64,000 bases of DNA from Kuschelorhynchus macadamiae. Taxonomy: Eukaryota > Arthropoda > Insecta > Coleoptera > Curculionidae. The position numbers and the translations under genes are program-made. Positions within the stretch are counted from its first letter, which is position 1. Each line of letters starts with the position of its first letter. Location of the stretch: the NCBI GenBank assembly GCA_030620095.1, contig JAUTXW010000136.1:744001-808000 (forward strand). The letters are read 5' to 3'. Under the pieces are notes generated by a model. That model saw nothing but the letters and a program-made list of their open reading frames with translations. It had not been told where the DNA came from and did no database searches. Shown piece by piece: positions 1 through 9,070 of the stretch.

Positions 1-85
1 GAAACTTTGTTAAAATCGATTGAAAAATAACATAAAAATTTGAAATTAACTTTAAAAATCAGTAATGCATTATAAGTGTTGACTA
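1..85. repeat. Tc1-like terminal inverted repeat fragment, cut by window edge
   Basis: This stretch matches, with scattered differences, 23765-23850 in the same orientation and 23283-23345 in inverted orientation. The latter is the 3' end of a Tc1-like transposase fragment. Shared core: AAAATCGRTTGAAWAATAAC followed by TTTGAAATTAA. I infer one end of an element of that family whose body lies outside the window. Confidence 0.55.
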
Positions 86-659
86 GTGTATAATGTCTAT
101 ATGTAAATTATTTCGTACAATAACATTTAAAAAGAACGCGCCGTGTAGAGTAGCAAAGCTAAAATGCAAATCATCGACAGTGATCTCTAACAGTGTGTTT
201 CGCAAGAAGTCGCATTTGCCAAACCAACAAACAGAATTGATATTGCAAAACTCGAGAGAACAATCGATTAAAAACACCCTATATGTTTATTGACACAGCA
301 TGGATTGTAGACTTACAAGGTGCCGTATTGTTCTATTTTTATGTTTCTTAAGAACAATAGTTATGTTAGTCGGGGTTTAAAGGTAATTTTATTTCACTTC
401 GTAATTGCTTTGATTCATTTTTCCGACCTGTTCCCTTTTATGTAGGTACAAATATAATTAGTAACTCTAGATTTATGATTGCAATAACTTCTGCTCGACC
501 ACCTTCAATTAGTTTTTATAGTTGTACTTGTATGGGGCGGCTTTATGATCATAAATGCTTTCTACCTTTGTCCTATTACAGTCCTCAACTATACGTTTGC
601 ATTCGCAGCCAAAACATTCAAGCAATTAATTTGTTAGTGCTCCCAAAGACATAATATCA
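86..659. other. unassigned AT-rich stretch
   Basis: Short open frames on both strands (about 83-293) overlap one another and match nothing I recognise. No repeat or RNA gene seen. Confidence 0.4.
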
Positions 660-1002
660 CGTATAGGCGATCCATCTAATCTCAAAATAAAACCCCTCCT
701 AAATAGATCCCAATTTTACACTGTATTGTTTCTTACAGCAGGGATCCATCAAGAGATTTCTTCGTAGTTCGGCACAATTTCGCGTGTTGTCCGTATGAAT
801 TTTCGTATCCAGCGTAGCATATCGCAATTAATACACGCCCGAATATAATTCGTAAACCACGCGCGTGAACGCATTGTCGTTCACTAGCGCCTTGGTAAAT
901 AACGGTCGATATCGCATACAAATAAACGATTTTCTTGGTTTCTGTTAAGACATATAGTAAGGCAAATGATCTAATAGTTGGCATTGGACCAGTATATGGC
1001 AC
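660..1002 (-). pseudogene. possible decayed ionotropic-receptor (IR) exon
   Basis: An 89-codon open frame (733-1002) and its continuation past a stop read, in order: a QGASE segment, a hydrophobic stretch (GLRIIFGRVLIAICYAGYE), a Thr/Lys-rich piece with SLDGSLL, then after the stop a KIGIYLGG-like segment. The order QG, transmembrane helix with Y-x-x-Y, SL-x-x-LL, then an IG segment resembles the TM2/ligand-binding S2 boundary of insect IR75-type chemosensory receptors. If so it is a degenerate exon, with an in-frame stop and no clear splice sites. The resemblance is weak and could be chance. This is the only host-gene candidate in the window. Confidence 0.2.
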
Positions 1003-1484
1003 TTTCCATTTAAAAAATCAATCATTTATTTTCTTGTATAATAGCTTTTTCTGATGTACATATGGGTGTCTGGCTCCATCTAGATTCTATGATTTAAGCC
1101 AGAAAGTCCAAATGTCAAAATTTTAAATATGGCGAATTATTATGTAAGAGCAAGCATGTCGTGAATGGTGTTTACTAAATTTTGTTGTCGAAATTGTTAA
1201 TAAGATAAGTTTTTATATTCATTTAATTTCCTATACTACACTTATTGAGGCATAAGTTTACTAATCTGTTAAAATAATAATAATGAAATAAGGACATTTT
1301 GCTGAAATTGCCAACTACTGGAACAAAAAAATATACAAGAACCAGTAGTTAGCACTTACGCCATCTGCTGGAGATCTTTAAAAGTTTAAGGGTATATTTG
1401 AATTAGATACTACAGAATCCGCTAAGTTTGGTAATATAGGTTTTATTTTTGAGGAACCGTAATAACCAGTAGATGGCAGGGTGC
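1003..1484. other. unassigned stretch with small inverted repeats
   Basis: No coding signal. It contains a 9-bp perfect stem (1313-1321 with 1342-1350, AACTACTGG/CCAGTAGTT). A related CCATCTGCTGG / CCAGTAGATGG pair lies near 1361 and 1466, just before the Tc1-like element. Confidence 0.4.
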
Positions 1485-1561
1485 CACTACATTTTTAAGC
1501 GGCAAACTAATTGGAAACGTATTTCTGAATCAACATTTTCTAACAAAATTGACAATCGTTA

Positions 1562-1569
1562 CCATAGAG
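1562..1569. repeat. left 8-bp target site duplication of hAT element
   Basis: CCATAGAG directly before the hAT terminus CAGGGGTGC. The right copy at 3491-3498 reads CCATAGCC, a 6/8 match. Eight bases is the duplication length of hAT elements. Confidence 0.7.
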
Positions 1570-1927
1570 CAGGGGTGCTCAAACGGTCGATCGCGAGTGC
1601 TTTTTGAGTAGATCTCGAGAAGAAAAATTTTTTTTTAATAAGTAGGTACTTAACTAAACTAGAAAAATTTATTACGTAATAAAATAACACTCTGTTAGCA
1701 GCAAAAGGCGGCTTTATCAAAGGAACGCGCTGTACTTGTCAAAGAAAAGCCGCGTTTTTTATTCTTGCCGCTTTTCTAGAAATTTCGGGCGGCGCGTTTG
1801 ACGGGAACATTCGAGACTTTTGTTCACGCCGATATAAATGTTGCGCCTGCAGGAATTGGAGTCATTCTGAATTGCAACTTGAAGGCAATACTACGTCGAT
1901 ACAAAGTTTATTATTAAATAATACAAA

Positions 1928-3292
1928 ATGAGTGCAGCGAAGAAATCTAAAACGTATCATTTTAATAACGATTGGGAGGAAGAAATTTTGTTTTGTATGG
2001 TGAAGGATAAGTGCATTTGTCTTATTTGTCGTGCGTCAGTTGCAATACCTAAGCGTGGTAACTTAGAGAGGCGTCATACAACGGTTCAAAAAAACTATGA
2101 AAAGGATTTTCCGCCACAGAGTGAATTAAGAAAACGAAAAGTACGTGATTTGATATCTTGTTTGAAAAAAGAACAAACCACGTTCACAAGACCAGCCAAA
2201 CAATCAAAAGCTGCTACGATCGCGTCATTTAAAATATCTCATATATTGGCGAAACACAAGAACCCATTCGAAGATGGATCGGTTGTGAAGGAAGCATTTA
2301 TTGAAGCGGGTGAGACTTTATTTTTGAGATTTTAAAAATAAAACAGAAATCATGTCTGCTATTAGAGAACTTCAGTTATCTCGTCCGACTGTCACAAGGC
2401 GTATTGAAGTCATGAGTCAGGACATGGCAGATAAACTAAAAAATGATATCATGGAATGTACATACTTTTCTTTACAGTTCGACAAATCCACCGATATCAC
2501 AGACACTGCCCAGCTGCGTATTTTTATTCGGATATTATTCAATGACATGTTGGCTAAGGAAGAATTTTTGACAATCATTCCTCTGAAGGGGAAGACAAGT
2601 GGCGAAGATATATATGACGTTTTCTTCAATTTTGTAAAAAACTACAAGCTACCAATATATAAATTAGTGTGCATTACAACCGACGGAGCACCAGCAATGA
2701 CTGGAAACAAAAACGGTTTTGTGGCATTGTGTCGAGCTAATGAAGATTTCCCTTCATTTTTTTCAATCCATTGCATTATACATCAACAAGTTTTGTGTTC
2801 AAAAGTTTTAAACACGGAGGAAATTATCGGCATTGCAACAAAAATTGTGAATTCCATCCGTAGATGTAGCTTGCAACGGCGGCTCTTTAAGTTACAGGAA
2901 AGGAAGATAGGGAGTCAGCTGAACACACTGATTTAGTTCTTCACACGGGCATCAGGTGGTTGAGTCGCGGAAAATTCCTAGAAAGGTTTCAAGAATTATT
3001 GGCCGAAATAACAGCTTTTCCAGACGAAAGAGGTTATGACACTCAGATGTTGAAAAACGAAAAATGGCTGGCTGATTTGGCATTTTTGACTGACATCACA
3101 ATGCACTTAAACACCATTAACTTGGAGCTTCAAGGTAAAGGAAAAACTGTTATTGAGATGATTAGCGCAGTAAACGCATTAAAAAGTAAATTGCAACTTA
3201 TGATAGATCAACTAAAAAGAAAGGATCTGAAACATTTTCCGTCTTTGAAAGCAAGGATTCCTCAAACTAAACCTAACCCAAACCTTAACTAA
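1928..3292 (+). pseudogene. hAT transposase pseudogene, BED-finger type, C-terminus lost
   Basis: Three successive open pieces (1928-2335, 2352-2936, 2960-3292) form one broken protein of about 440 residues. Piece 1 has a BED-like zinc-finger start (C31-x2-C34, H50; the second His looks replaced by Gln), then the FPP..SELRKRK and FTRPA..SKAATIASF blocks. Piece 2 has the catalytic-region motifs FDKSTDITDTAQL and ITTDGAPAMTG and an IHCIIHQQ block. Piece 3 has RWLSRG and LAFLTDIT..LN. This order matches hAT transposases related to vertebrate GTF2IRD2/ZBED proteins. The C-terminal dimerisation domain and the last acidic residue are missing. Stops and frame changes near 2336 and 2937 make it inactive. 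Confidence 0.85.
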
Positions 3293-3340
3293 AATAATGC
3301 GGAAAGCTAATATCTATATATGCTACGGTACATCCTACCT

Positions 3341-3367
3341 AGGTAGGTAGGTAGGTAGGTAGGTAGG
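3341..3367. repeat. (GTAG)n microsatellite
   Basis: About six tandem AGGT/GTAG tetranucleotides inside the 3' untranslated part of the hAT element. Confidence 0.95.
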
Positions 3368-3498
3368 GTGTATGTATCGTGTATGTACGACAACCCTGCA
3401 TCACACATACTTGCAGCCTCTCAGAGTCGATCGTAAGTAGTCTAAAAATATTGAGGTAGATCGCCAGCAGTTCAAGTTTGAGCACCCTTGCCATAGCC

Positions 3499-4200
3499 AT
3501 TCAAATCAGCAGTTGATATTTGGAAGGAAATTCTTGTTGAAAATCCAAGGGAATTTAATGTTGAAGTGTTCGTAATCGTTTGAACGATGCACAACTTTTT
3601 GGCAGGGTACCAAGGAAGAAGCCTCACCTTTCTGAAGTGAATCGAGCCGTTTGGAATTTGGTAGAAATCACCTTCCTTGGAACGTCCAACAATGGAAGCA
3701 GATTCTATGGTCAGATGAATCCAAGGTAAATGCATTTGGTTGTGATGGAGAACGTTTTGTTTGGCGTCCACCAAATAAAGAATTTGACCTTCGCTACACC
3801 ATGAAAACAGTGAAATTTAGTGGTGGTTGTATCATGGTGAGGGGCTGCTTCTCTTGGAATGTTGTTGGCACTCTTTATAGAATAACTGGTACTATGGATG
3901 ACTATAAATACATTAACACACTGGAAAACGTGATGCAACCATATGCAGAAGAAAATGTATCAGTACTTTGGAAATTCGAACATGATAATGATTAGGAGGA
4001 TGACTGTCTGGCTTCAGGATAATCATGAAGATGTTTTACAATGGCCATCTTGTAGTCCAGATCTTAACCCAATAAAAAATCTTTGGATGATAGTTAAAAG
4101 GAAATTAGGTTCAAGAACTTTCCAAAATTTCGACGAGGTATTCGCGGTTTTGAAAGAAGCTTGGACCAGTATTTCACTAGAGAGACTTGTACACGTCTAA
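3499..4200 (+). pseudogene. Tc1-type transposase pseudogene (DD34E family)
   Basis: Reading frames joined by frameshifts give, in order: a linker (RLNDAQLFGR.PRKKP), the first catalytic segment WSDESKVNAFG at about 3709-3740, a second segment ending HDND near 3990 (canonical QQDNDPKH, interrupted by stops), then WLQDN and WPSCSPDLNPIKNLW at about 4006-4090. The canonical third acidic residue in PIENLW is Lys here, and the helix-turn-helix region is absent. Frameshifts lie near 3650 and 3995. The enzyme is certainly dead. It belongs to the element bounded by 1485 and 4354. Confidence 0.85.
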
Positions 4201-4354
4201 TACAGTCCATGCCGAGGAGGTGTTTAAAAGTAATTGATGCCAATGGATATCCAACTAAATACTAGGACTCGATTGAGACAAAAACTTATAAGTTGTTAGA
4301 AAATGTTGATTCAGAAATACGTTTCCAATTAGTTTGCCGCTTAAAAAAGTAGTG

Positions 4355-5088
4355 TTCTTCGAATTTTGTAATGAATAAATTATTTTTTAAACCTAATAAA
4401 GTTATTTAATGCAATATTAATAGATATACACCCTAACAATGGCAACAATGATTATAATATTCGAAATATCTTAAATCAATTTCTTACTAGAACCGGTTCA
4501 GATTTTCGTAAGTTTCCCGTCACAAAAATGACCGAGAAAATAAAAATTTTTCTAGCCCATTTTTTTAGATAGATATACTAACTCAGGCATCTATATAATC
4601 AGAAAAACCACAGCTATTTTAATACAGTGTATTCCTTTAAGAAAAAACACAATTTATGACAAAATTTATTGGTTTTGAAAGATTTTTTTGTAGATTTAGA
4701 TTGTTACGCGTCACGGAAAATACAGGGGAGTCCGAAGACATCAATGCACGCCGAAACTATACAAATTTGTGCGGTAACCCTCAAATCGCGGAACGAGATG
4801 CGGCGTTTCCAAACATTAAATATTAGAGAGAGGGAGATCTTTTAGTTAAAAGAGGAATATTGAATTTGGATGTTAATCTTTGAGGTCGAAATTTGATACA
4901 GGTTAGCTTGAAATAAAGTTTCTAGGAGTAAGCATACGCTTTAATAGAAAACAAACTTATGCCAACAAAAACCTGAATAACTAAATCAAAGAAACAACGC
5001 TAAATATTATTTTAATCAAAAAGCAATTTTAAGCCTATTAACTTATACAGCAAGAGGAACATTGTTTGCTTTTTGAGATACTTGTATG
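4355..5088. other. unassigned stretch
   Basis: AT-rich, many stops in all frames. No element ends, repeats or protein motifs recognised. Confidence 0.4.
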
Positions 5089-5090
5089 TA

Positions 5091-5666
5091 CGTGGTGAGT
5101 TACTATATTATGACACCCACCTACAGGGTTATTTATTAACAAAGATTGAGAAAAAGTGTAAACACAAAATGTGTACGGTAAGAAATATGTTGTTTTTAAT
5201 GGATTACCCTGTATATTGTTTATTGGTATGAAAGGCCATTCTCTACTGATTTTAAAAATATATAATTTGATTATATTGGCGCAAAGCGTTTATTAATTAT
5301 TTTAGTTAATAGCAATATTACTTGCCACATAAGTCTAAGGTAATATTATAATAATACAAAACTTCTTATAGACAAACCAAAATAACTGAAAAACTGGTTG
5401 CGCCAACGTAGTCAAACTATATATTTTTGACATAAGAAAAAAAGGACATTCATGCAAATTATAAAAATACAGGGTGTTTCATTCAAAAAAACCTATTTCA
5501 TTATATTTTTTAGGGCATATAGATAGGCATGAGATTTGTTTGTTTGTTTTTTTCATAACAGACTCTGGCGGATTAAAAGAAACCCTAAAGCTTCTATATT
5601 TACACTTTTTCTCTATCTTCCTTAATAAACCCTTTACGTAGGTGTCAAATATAATGACCCACCTTG
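5091..5666. mobile_element. TA-flanked MITE with ~75-bp terminal inverted repeats
   Basis: Left arm 5091-5165 and right arm 5592-5666 are inverted and about 75% alike (TGACACC, then TAC..AGGGTT, then GAGAAAAAGTGTAAA). Both ends abut TA (5089-5090, 5667-5668) with termini CGTGGTGAGT / CAAGGTGGGT, related to the CAGGGTG ends found elsewhere here. No transposase, so a non-autonomous mariner-type element. Two further CAGGGTG-type motifs inside (5206, 5469) suggest older nested pieces. Confidence 0.65.
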
Positions 5667-5668
5667 TA

Positions 5669-6625
5669 TATTTTTGAAACAAGTCAAAAAGTAATTGTCA
5701 CTTTTTTAAATTAGGTAATCAAAAAGAAGCTAAATACTTTCTCCCTAAAAAACACATCGTAAATAAGACAAGAGGGTTAGCGGAATAGCAAAATAGTTAT
5801 TTTGGTAGTAACTTTTTTTGGGACGAATCGTTGCCGTTTTCAGAGGTTAATATAGGTTAGTTAGCTCATAGAAAAATATAAGCATACAAAAGTCTCTCGA
5901 CTGCCGGCGTCCTCAACACATTTGGCAACATTGCGCGTCAATTTCTCGGATGGATGCAGGCTTTTCAAAGCCTTTAAGAAAATTTGTCGTATTATTTATA
6001 TTTCTTTATGTGTGTTAAGACCTCTTAATTGGTGTTCCTGTTAAATTAAAACAACATTAAAATTTAAATTTGTTAAATTATATTAAAACACTATAAAATG
6101 CACCTTGTAAACTTGCCGTAAAATGATTCTATTTTCAACGTTCAGTTTCCAGAGACTCCCATTAAAGGGGTGTATTATCTAATCCAGGTAAATATAAAAG
6201 CTTTTAGGTTAAATAAAACAGCTAAGACTTAAATTGGCTTTCATTGTAAACTGTTCACACCTAACAAGTAGAGCTATCGATTGAACAGATGAAAAGTGTA
6301 TGAAAAGCTATTTTTTTCGATCTTGTAACACGCAAATGCCAACGGACAACAATAAATTAGAATGGTTATTAGTTTCTAAAAGTTAAGGCCGGAGTTGAAA
6401 AACGTTACAATTAGCTTTAATCGCTTTGAGTAAAAGTGGTCAATAAAACAGTTTTTATTTAATTACATGAAACGTCGAAGTTCTAGTGAAATTTCAAATT
6501 GCTGTAGCGCATGAAAGTATTGTTTGGCCTGTAAATGGTTTCTGTAAATAAAACGTTAAAAATGCTTTTACCATTATGCTAACTCTTTCTAATATTTATT
6601 ATGTGTATACATATTTTCTCAAAAT
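5669..6625. other. unassigned stretch
   Basis: No recognisable coding sequence. Stops are dense on both strands and I found no paired ends. Confidence 0.4.
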
Positions 6626-6908
6626 TATCGGTAAATTTCCTCTACCCGGAAATTCCTTCGTTATGAATCTTTCCCTTTATTAGGAATAAAGAAGTGTGAC
6701 TCACTTTAGTTCGATAAATAGTCATTTAGAAACACATATTTTTTTATTGGGAGCCATTTTGTTCCACAAAATAACCTAACAAACCCCACTGAATTGCACA
6801 AAAATTGAAATTAATCTAGTAAGTAGCTTTTTCAGGCTAATATTTTAAATATTTTATTAGGCCGCCATTTCCTTTTGCTATGTTTAACGAAATGTTACCA
6901 GCTTATTC
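6626..6908 (+). repeat. fragment of the ~125-bp CGCCATTTTGT repeat family (start end)
   Basis: Begins with a block near 6640-6700 (ACCCGGAAATTCCTTCG, then TTATTAGGAATA) that recurs at 39870 and 54955. Two repeat units follow, with GAGCCATTTTGTTCC at 6753 and GGCCGCCATTT at 6861. The full array is at 39845-41215. It ends at the (TA)n in which the next element sits. Confidence 0.7.
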
Positions 6909-6930
6909 CATATATATATATATATATATA
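6909..6930. repeat. (TA)n microsatellite, left part
   Basis: Alternating TA directly left of the palindromic MITE. The other half is at 9033-9070, so the MITE integrated into a TA repeat. Confidence 0.9.
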
Positions 6931-7240
6931 CAGGGTGGCCCAACGAAAAGGTCCCACCCTTATTTATGACTTTCCTGGTATATTTTGGGAAAAACGCTTG
7001 GACACGTCAATTTTGATTTTTAGGGGGACGTCTTTTCATGTATGATTGTATAATACAGGGTGTTCCAAAAATAAGATATCGCATTACACTTGACATTTTT
7101 AAATGGAAACCCCAATTTTTTTTCTATTTTTGGATTCTCCAGGAAGTTTTTAGTAACTTTTGTATAATAGAGTTTATACCTATCTTCAACCATTTTGAAG
7201 TTATTTGAATAATTGAATAATATCAAGTATTGATAAATTA

Positions 7241-7422
7241 AATTCAAGAAAGGGTCAAAATAACGAAACTTTATTATCAAAACGGAAACATTGCAAGGGC
7301 TACTGCCCGGTTGTTTAATACGTTACATTCAGTCAAAAATATTAACCATAAGTATGTGGCTAAATTAATAAGAAAATTTGAAGCAACTAGATCTGTATCT
7401 AATATTCGCCGGAATCAGGAAC
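7241..7422 (+). repeat. inverted partial copy of the transposase 5' coding region
   Basis: This stretch matches the reverse complement of 8388-8569 at roughly 93-95%, the part encoding residues about 4-64 of the transposase (ERV.ITKLYYQNG, IARATARLFN, INHKYVAKLIRKFEA). It lies downstream of the transposase stop and points the opposite way. A transcript of the whole element would therefore contain complementary arms of about 180 nt. It stops right after RRNQE, where the two copies diverge. It has no start codon of its own. Confidence 0.9.
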
Positions 7423-7499
7423 ACTAAACCATTTACAGTTTTACATTCACATTAAAATTTAAACAAAAATTAGTTACTTAGCTACAATGTGTCAAAAAG

Positions 7500-8579
7500 T
7501 CAATGTGGTAATAAATGTTGAAAGTGGTGTCCGTTTACCTCCATGCAATAATAAATATTTTGCTCAAATCTATTCCTAACATTTTCACACATTTCTGGAG
7601 TTATTTGTCTGCATTCCGCCGTGATCCGCTCCCGAAGATCTTGGATGGAGTCTGGCTTCGTACTAAAAACCTTACTTTTTATATGTCCCCAAAGAAAGTA
7701 ATCTAAAGGACTCAAGTCCGGAGACCTTGGTGGCCACTCAATGGGGCCGCGCCGTCCGATCCACTGATTTGGGAAATGGGTGTCCAAAAACTGTCGTACT
7801 GGAGCTACATAGTGCGGTGGTGCACCATCTTGTTGGAAATGAAGAAAATTTTCATTATAATTAACCTCATTTTCTATTATTTCGGTTATTCGTGGCTCTA
7901 TTGTATTTTCCAACATGTCCAAGTACAACTCCCCCGTCAAGTTTCCAGGAATAAAGAAAGGTCCTACAATATGATTTCCGAAAATGCCGGCCCAGACATT
8001 AATTTTTTGTGGGTATTGCGAATGTACCTCTCGAAACAAATGTGGATTCGAGTCGCTCCAATATCGACAATTATGTCTATTTACAGCACCATGTAAATAG
8101 AAGGTACATTCATCCGAAAAACAAATGTTAAATAACAAATTTGGGTTATTGTTCAAACGTTGTGTCATTAATTCGCAAAACTCCAACCTTCTATCATAAT
8201 CGTCTTCATTAAGCTCATGGACAAGTTTAGTTTTGTACGGGTGAAATTTATAGGATTTCAAAATTCTTTGCACTGTTGAGCGTGTAAATCCTGAAGAAGT
8301 AGCCAGACCACGAGTACTTTGGGTGTTGTCAAGAGCCACGTGTCCCAAAACTGCTATTTCTCTGGCTTCATTTCTACTTGGACGATTTTCCTGATTCCGG
8401 CGAATATTAGATACAGATCCAGTTGCTTCAAATTTTCTTATTAATTTAGCCACATACTTATGGTTAATATTTTTGTCTGGATGTAACGCATTAAACAACC
8501 GGGCGGTAGCTCTTGCAATGCTTCCGTTTTGATAATACAGTTTCGTTATTTCGACCCTTTCTTGAATTGAATAAATCAT
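7500..8579 (-). CDS. DD41D transposase, full-length open frame (359 aa)
   Basis: The protein would cut and paste its own element at TA sites in the nucleus. Residues 1-60 hold the first helix-turn-helix (ITKLYYQNGSIARATARLFN); a second DNA-binding region spans about 70-115 (GLATSSGFTRSTVQRIL). Catalytic triad: D156 in CFSDECTF, D251 in FQQDGAPPH, D293 in SPDLSPLDYFLWG, with exactly 41 residues between the last two. Length (359) and uninterrupted frame look complete, and the start ATG at 8579 is followed at once by the conserved N-terminal block. It lies in the TIR-bounded element 7056-8907. Unusual feature: the first ~60 codons are repeated in inverted orientation at 7241-7422. Activity is plausible but unproven. 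Confidence 0.9.
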   Translation of the reverse strand: MIYSIQERVEITKLYYQNGSIARATARLFNALHPDKNINHKYVAKLIRKFEATGSVSNIRRNQENRPSRNEAREIAVLGHVALDNTQSTRGLATSSGFTRSTVQRILKSYKFHPYKTKLVHELNEDDYDRRLEFCELMTQRLNNNPNLLFNICFSDECTFYLHGAVNRHNCRYWSDSNPHLFREVHSQYPQKINVWAGIFGNHIVGPFFIPGNLTGELYLDMLENTIEPRITEIIENEVNYNENFLHFQQDGAPPHYVAPVRQFLDTHFPNQWIGRRGPIEWPPRSPDLSPLDYFLWGHIKSKVFSTKPDSIQDLRERITAECRQITPEMCENVRNRFEQNIYYCMEVNGHHFQHLLPH

Positions 8580-8760
8580 TGCAAAATATTATAATAGAAC
8601 TAGGCAACTTAACGATTTCAAATCAAAGATAAAGTTGTTCTATGATTTACGATGACATTGACGGATGCTAAATTTCTTGCTGGTATCGGTGATTATTATT
8701 TTTTTCCGTATTATCAGTACTAAATTAAATGAGGCGAATTTTATAAAAAAAATTAAAAAA
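8580..8760 (-). other. 5' leader of the DD41D transposase
   Basis: About 180 bp between the right terminal arm and the ATG. It has no counterpart on the left side, so the left side keeps the terminal arm and the 5' coding copy but has lost this leader. Confidence 0.6.
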
Positions 8761-9029
8761 ACTTCAAAATGGTTGAAGATAGGTATAAACTCTATTATAC
8801 AAAAGTTACTAAAAACTTCCTGGAGAATCCAAAAATAGAAAAAAAATTGGGGGTTTCCATTTAAAAATGTCAAGTGTAATGCGATATCTTATTTTTGGAA
8901 CACCCTGTATTATACAATCATACATGAAAAGACGTCCCCCTAAAAATCAAAATTGACGTGTCCAAGCGTTTTTCCCAAAATATACCAGGAAAGTCATAAA
9001 TAAGGGTGGGACCTTTTCGTTGGGCCACC

Positions 9030-9032
<3 letters not shown>

Positions 9033-9064
<32 letters not shown>

Positions 9065-9070
9065 TATATA
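9033..9070. repeat. (TA)n microsatellite, right part
   Basis: TA repeat between the end of the palindromic MITE and the start of the next inverted-repeat element. Confidence 0.9.

Larger units (their letters stand above)
1570..3490 (+). mobile_element. hAT-superfamily element (GTF2IRD2/ZBED-like transposase)
   Basis: Ends CAGGGGTGCTCAAAC (1570-1584) and GTTTGAGCACCCTTG (3476-3490) are inverted. The element is flanked by an imperfect 8-bp duplication and lies inside the Tc1-like element at 1485-4354, so it is the younger of the two. The interior holds a broken hAT transposase (1928-3292) and a short GTAG repeat (3341-3367). Total 1.92 kb, shortened at the 3' coding end. Confidence 0.85.
1485..4354 (+). 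mobile_element. Tc1-like DNA transposon, degenerate, split by a hAT insertion
   Basis: Left end 1485-1556 and right end 4283-4354 are inverted copies over roughly 65-70 bp (CACTAC, then TTTTAAGCGGCAAAC and AATTGGAAACGTATTTCTG). The interior after the hAT insertion encodes a Tc1-type DDE transposase on the plus strand. Without the hAT (1570-3490) and one target copy, the element is only about 0.94 kb, shorter than the usual 1.3-1.6 kb of Tc1 elements. The 5' part coding for the DNA-binding domain is therefore largely missing. I could not define a clean TA duplication at the ends. Confidence 0.75.
7056..8907 (-). mobile_element. DD41D IS630/Tc1/mariner element
   Basis: Ends CAGGGTGTTCCAAAAATAAG (7056) and its complement (8907) are flanked by TA on both sides. 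Terminal arms 7056-7201 and 8761-8907 are inverted over about 146 bp. The transposase is encoded on the minus strand (7500-8579). Next to the left arm is an inverted copy of the 5' coding sequence (7241-7422). The spacing of the catalytic Asp residues (41 between the second and third) places it in the DD41D group (rosa / Visitor-like names are used for such elements). Confidence 0.85.
6931..9032. mobile_element. palindromic MITE (2 x 123 bp) split at its centre by a DD41D element
   Basis: 6931-7053 and 8910-9032 are each 123 bp and by eye perfect reverse complements, starting CAGGGTGGCCCAACG. Between them is TA, an 1852-bp element (7056-8907) and TA. Without the inner element and one TA the outer piece is a 248-bp near-perfect hairpin with TA at its exact centre. 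Both outer ends touch TA. I read this as a palindromic mariner-type MITE used as a target. Confidence 0.85.

Noticed and set aside
83..293. Overlapping 64-66 codon open frames on both strands
   Set aside because: They overlap antisense to each other, match no family and partly lie in a Tc1 terminal repeat.
7515..8096. Plus-strand open frames of 63 and 106 codons
   Set aside because: Shadows of the DD41D transposase on the minus strand.
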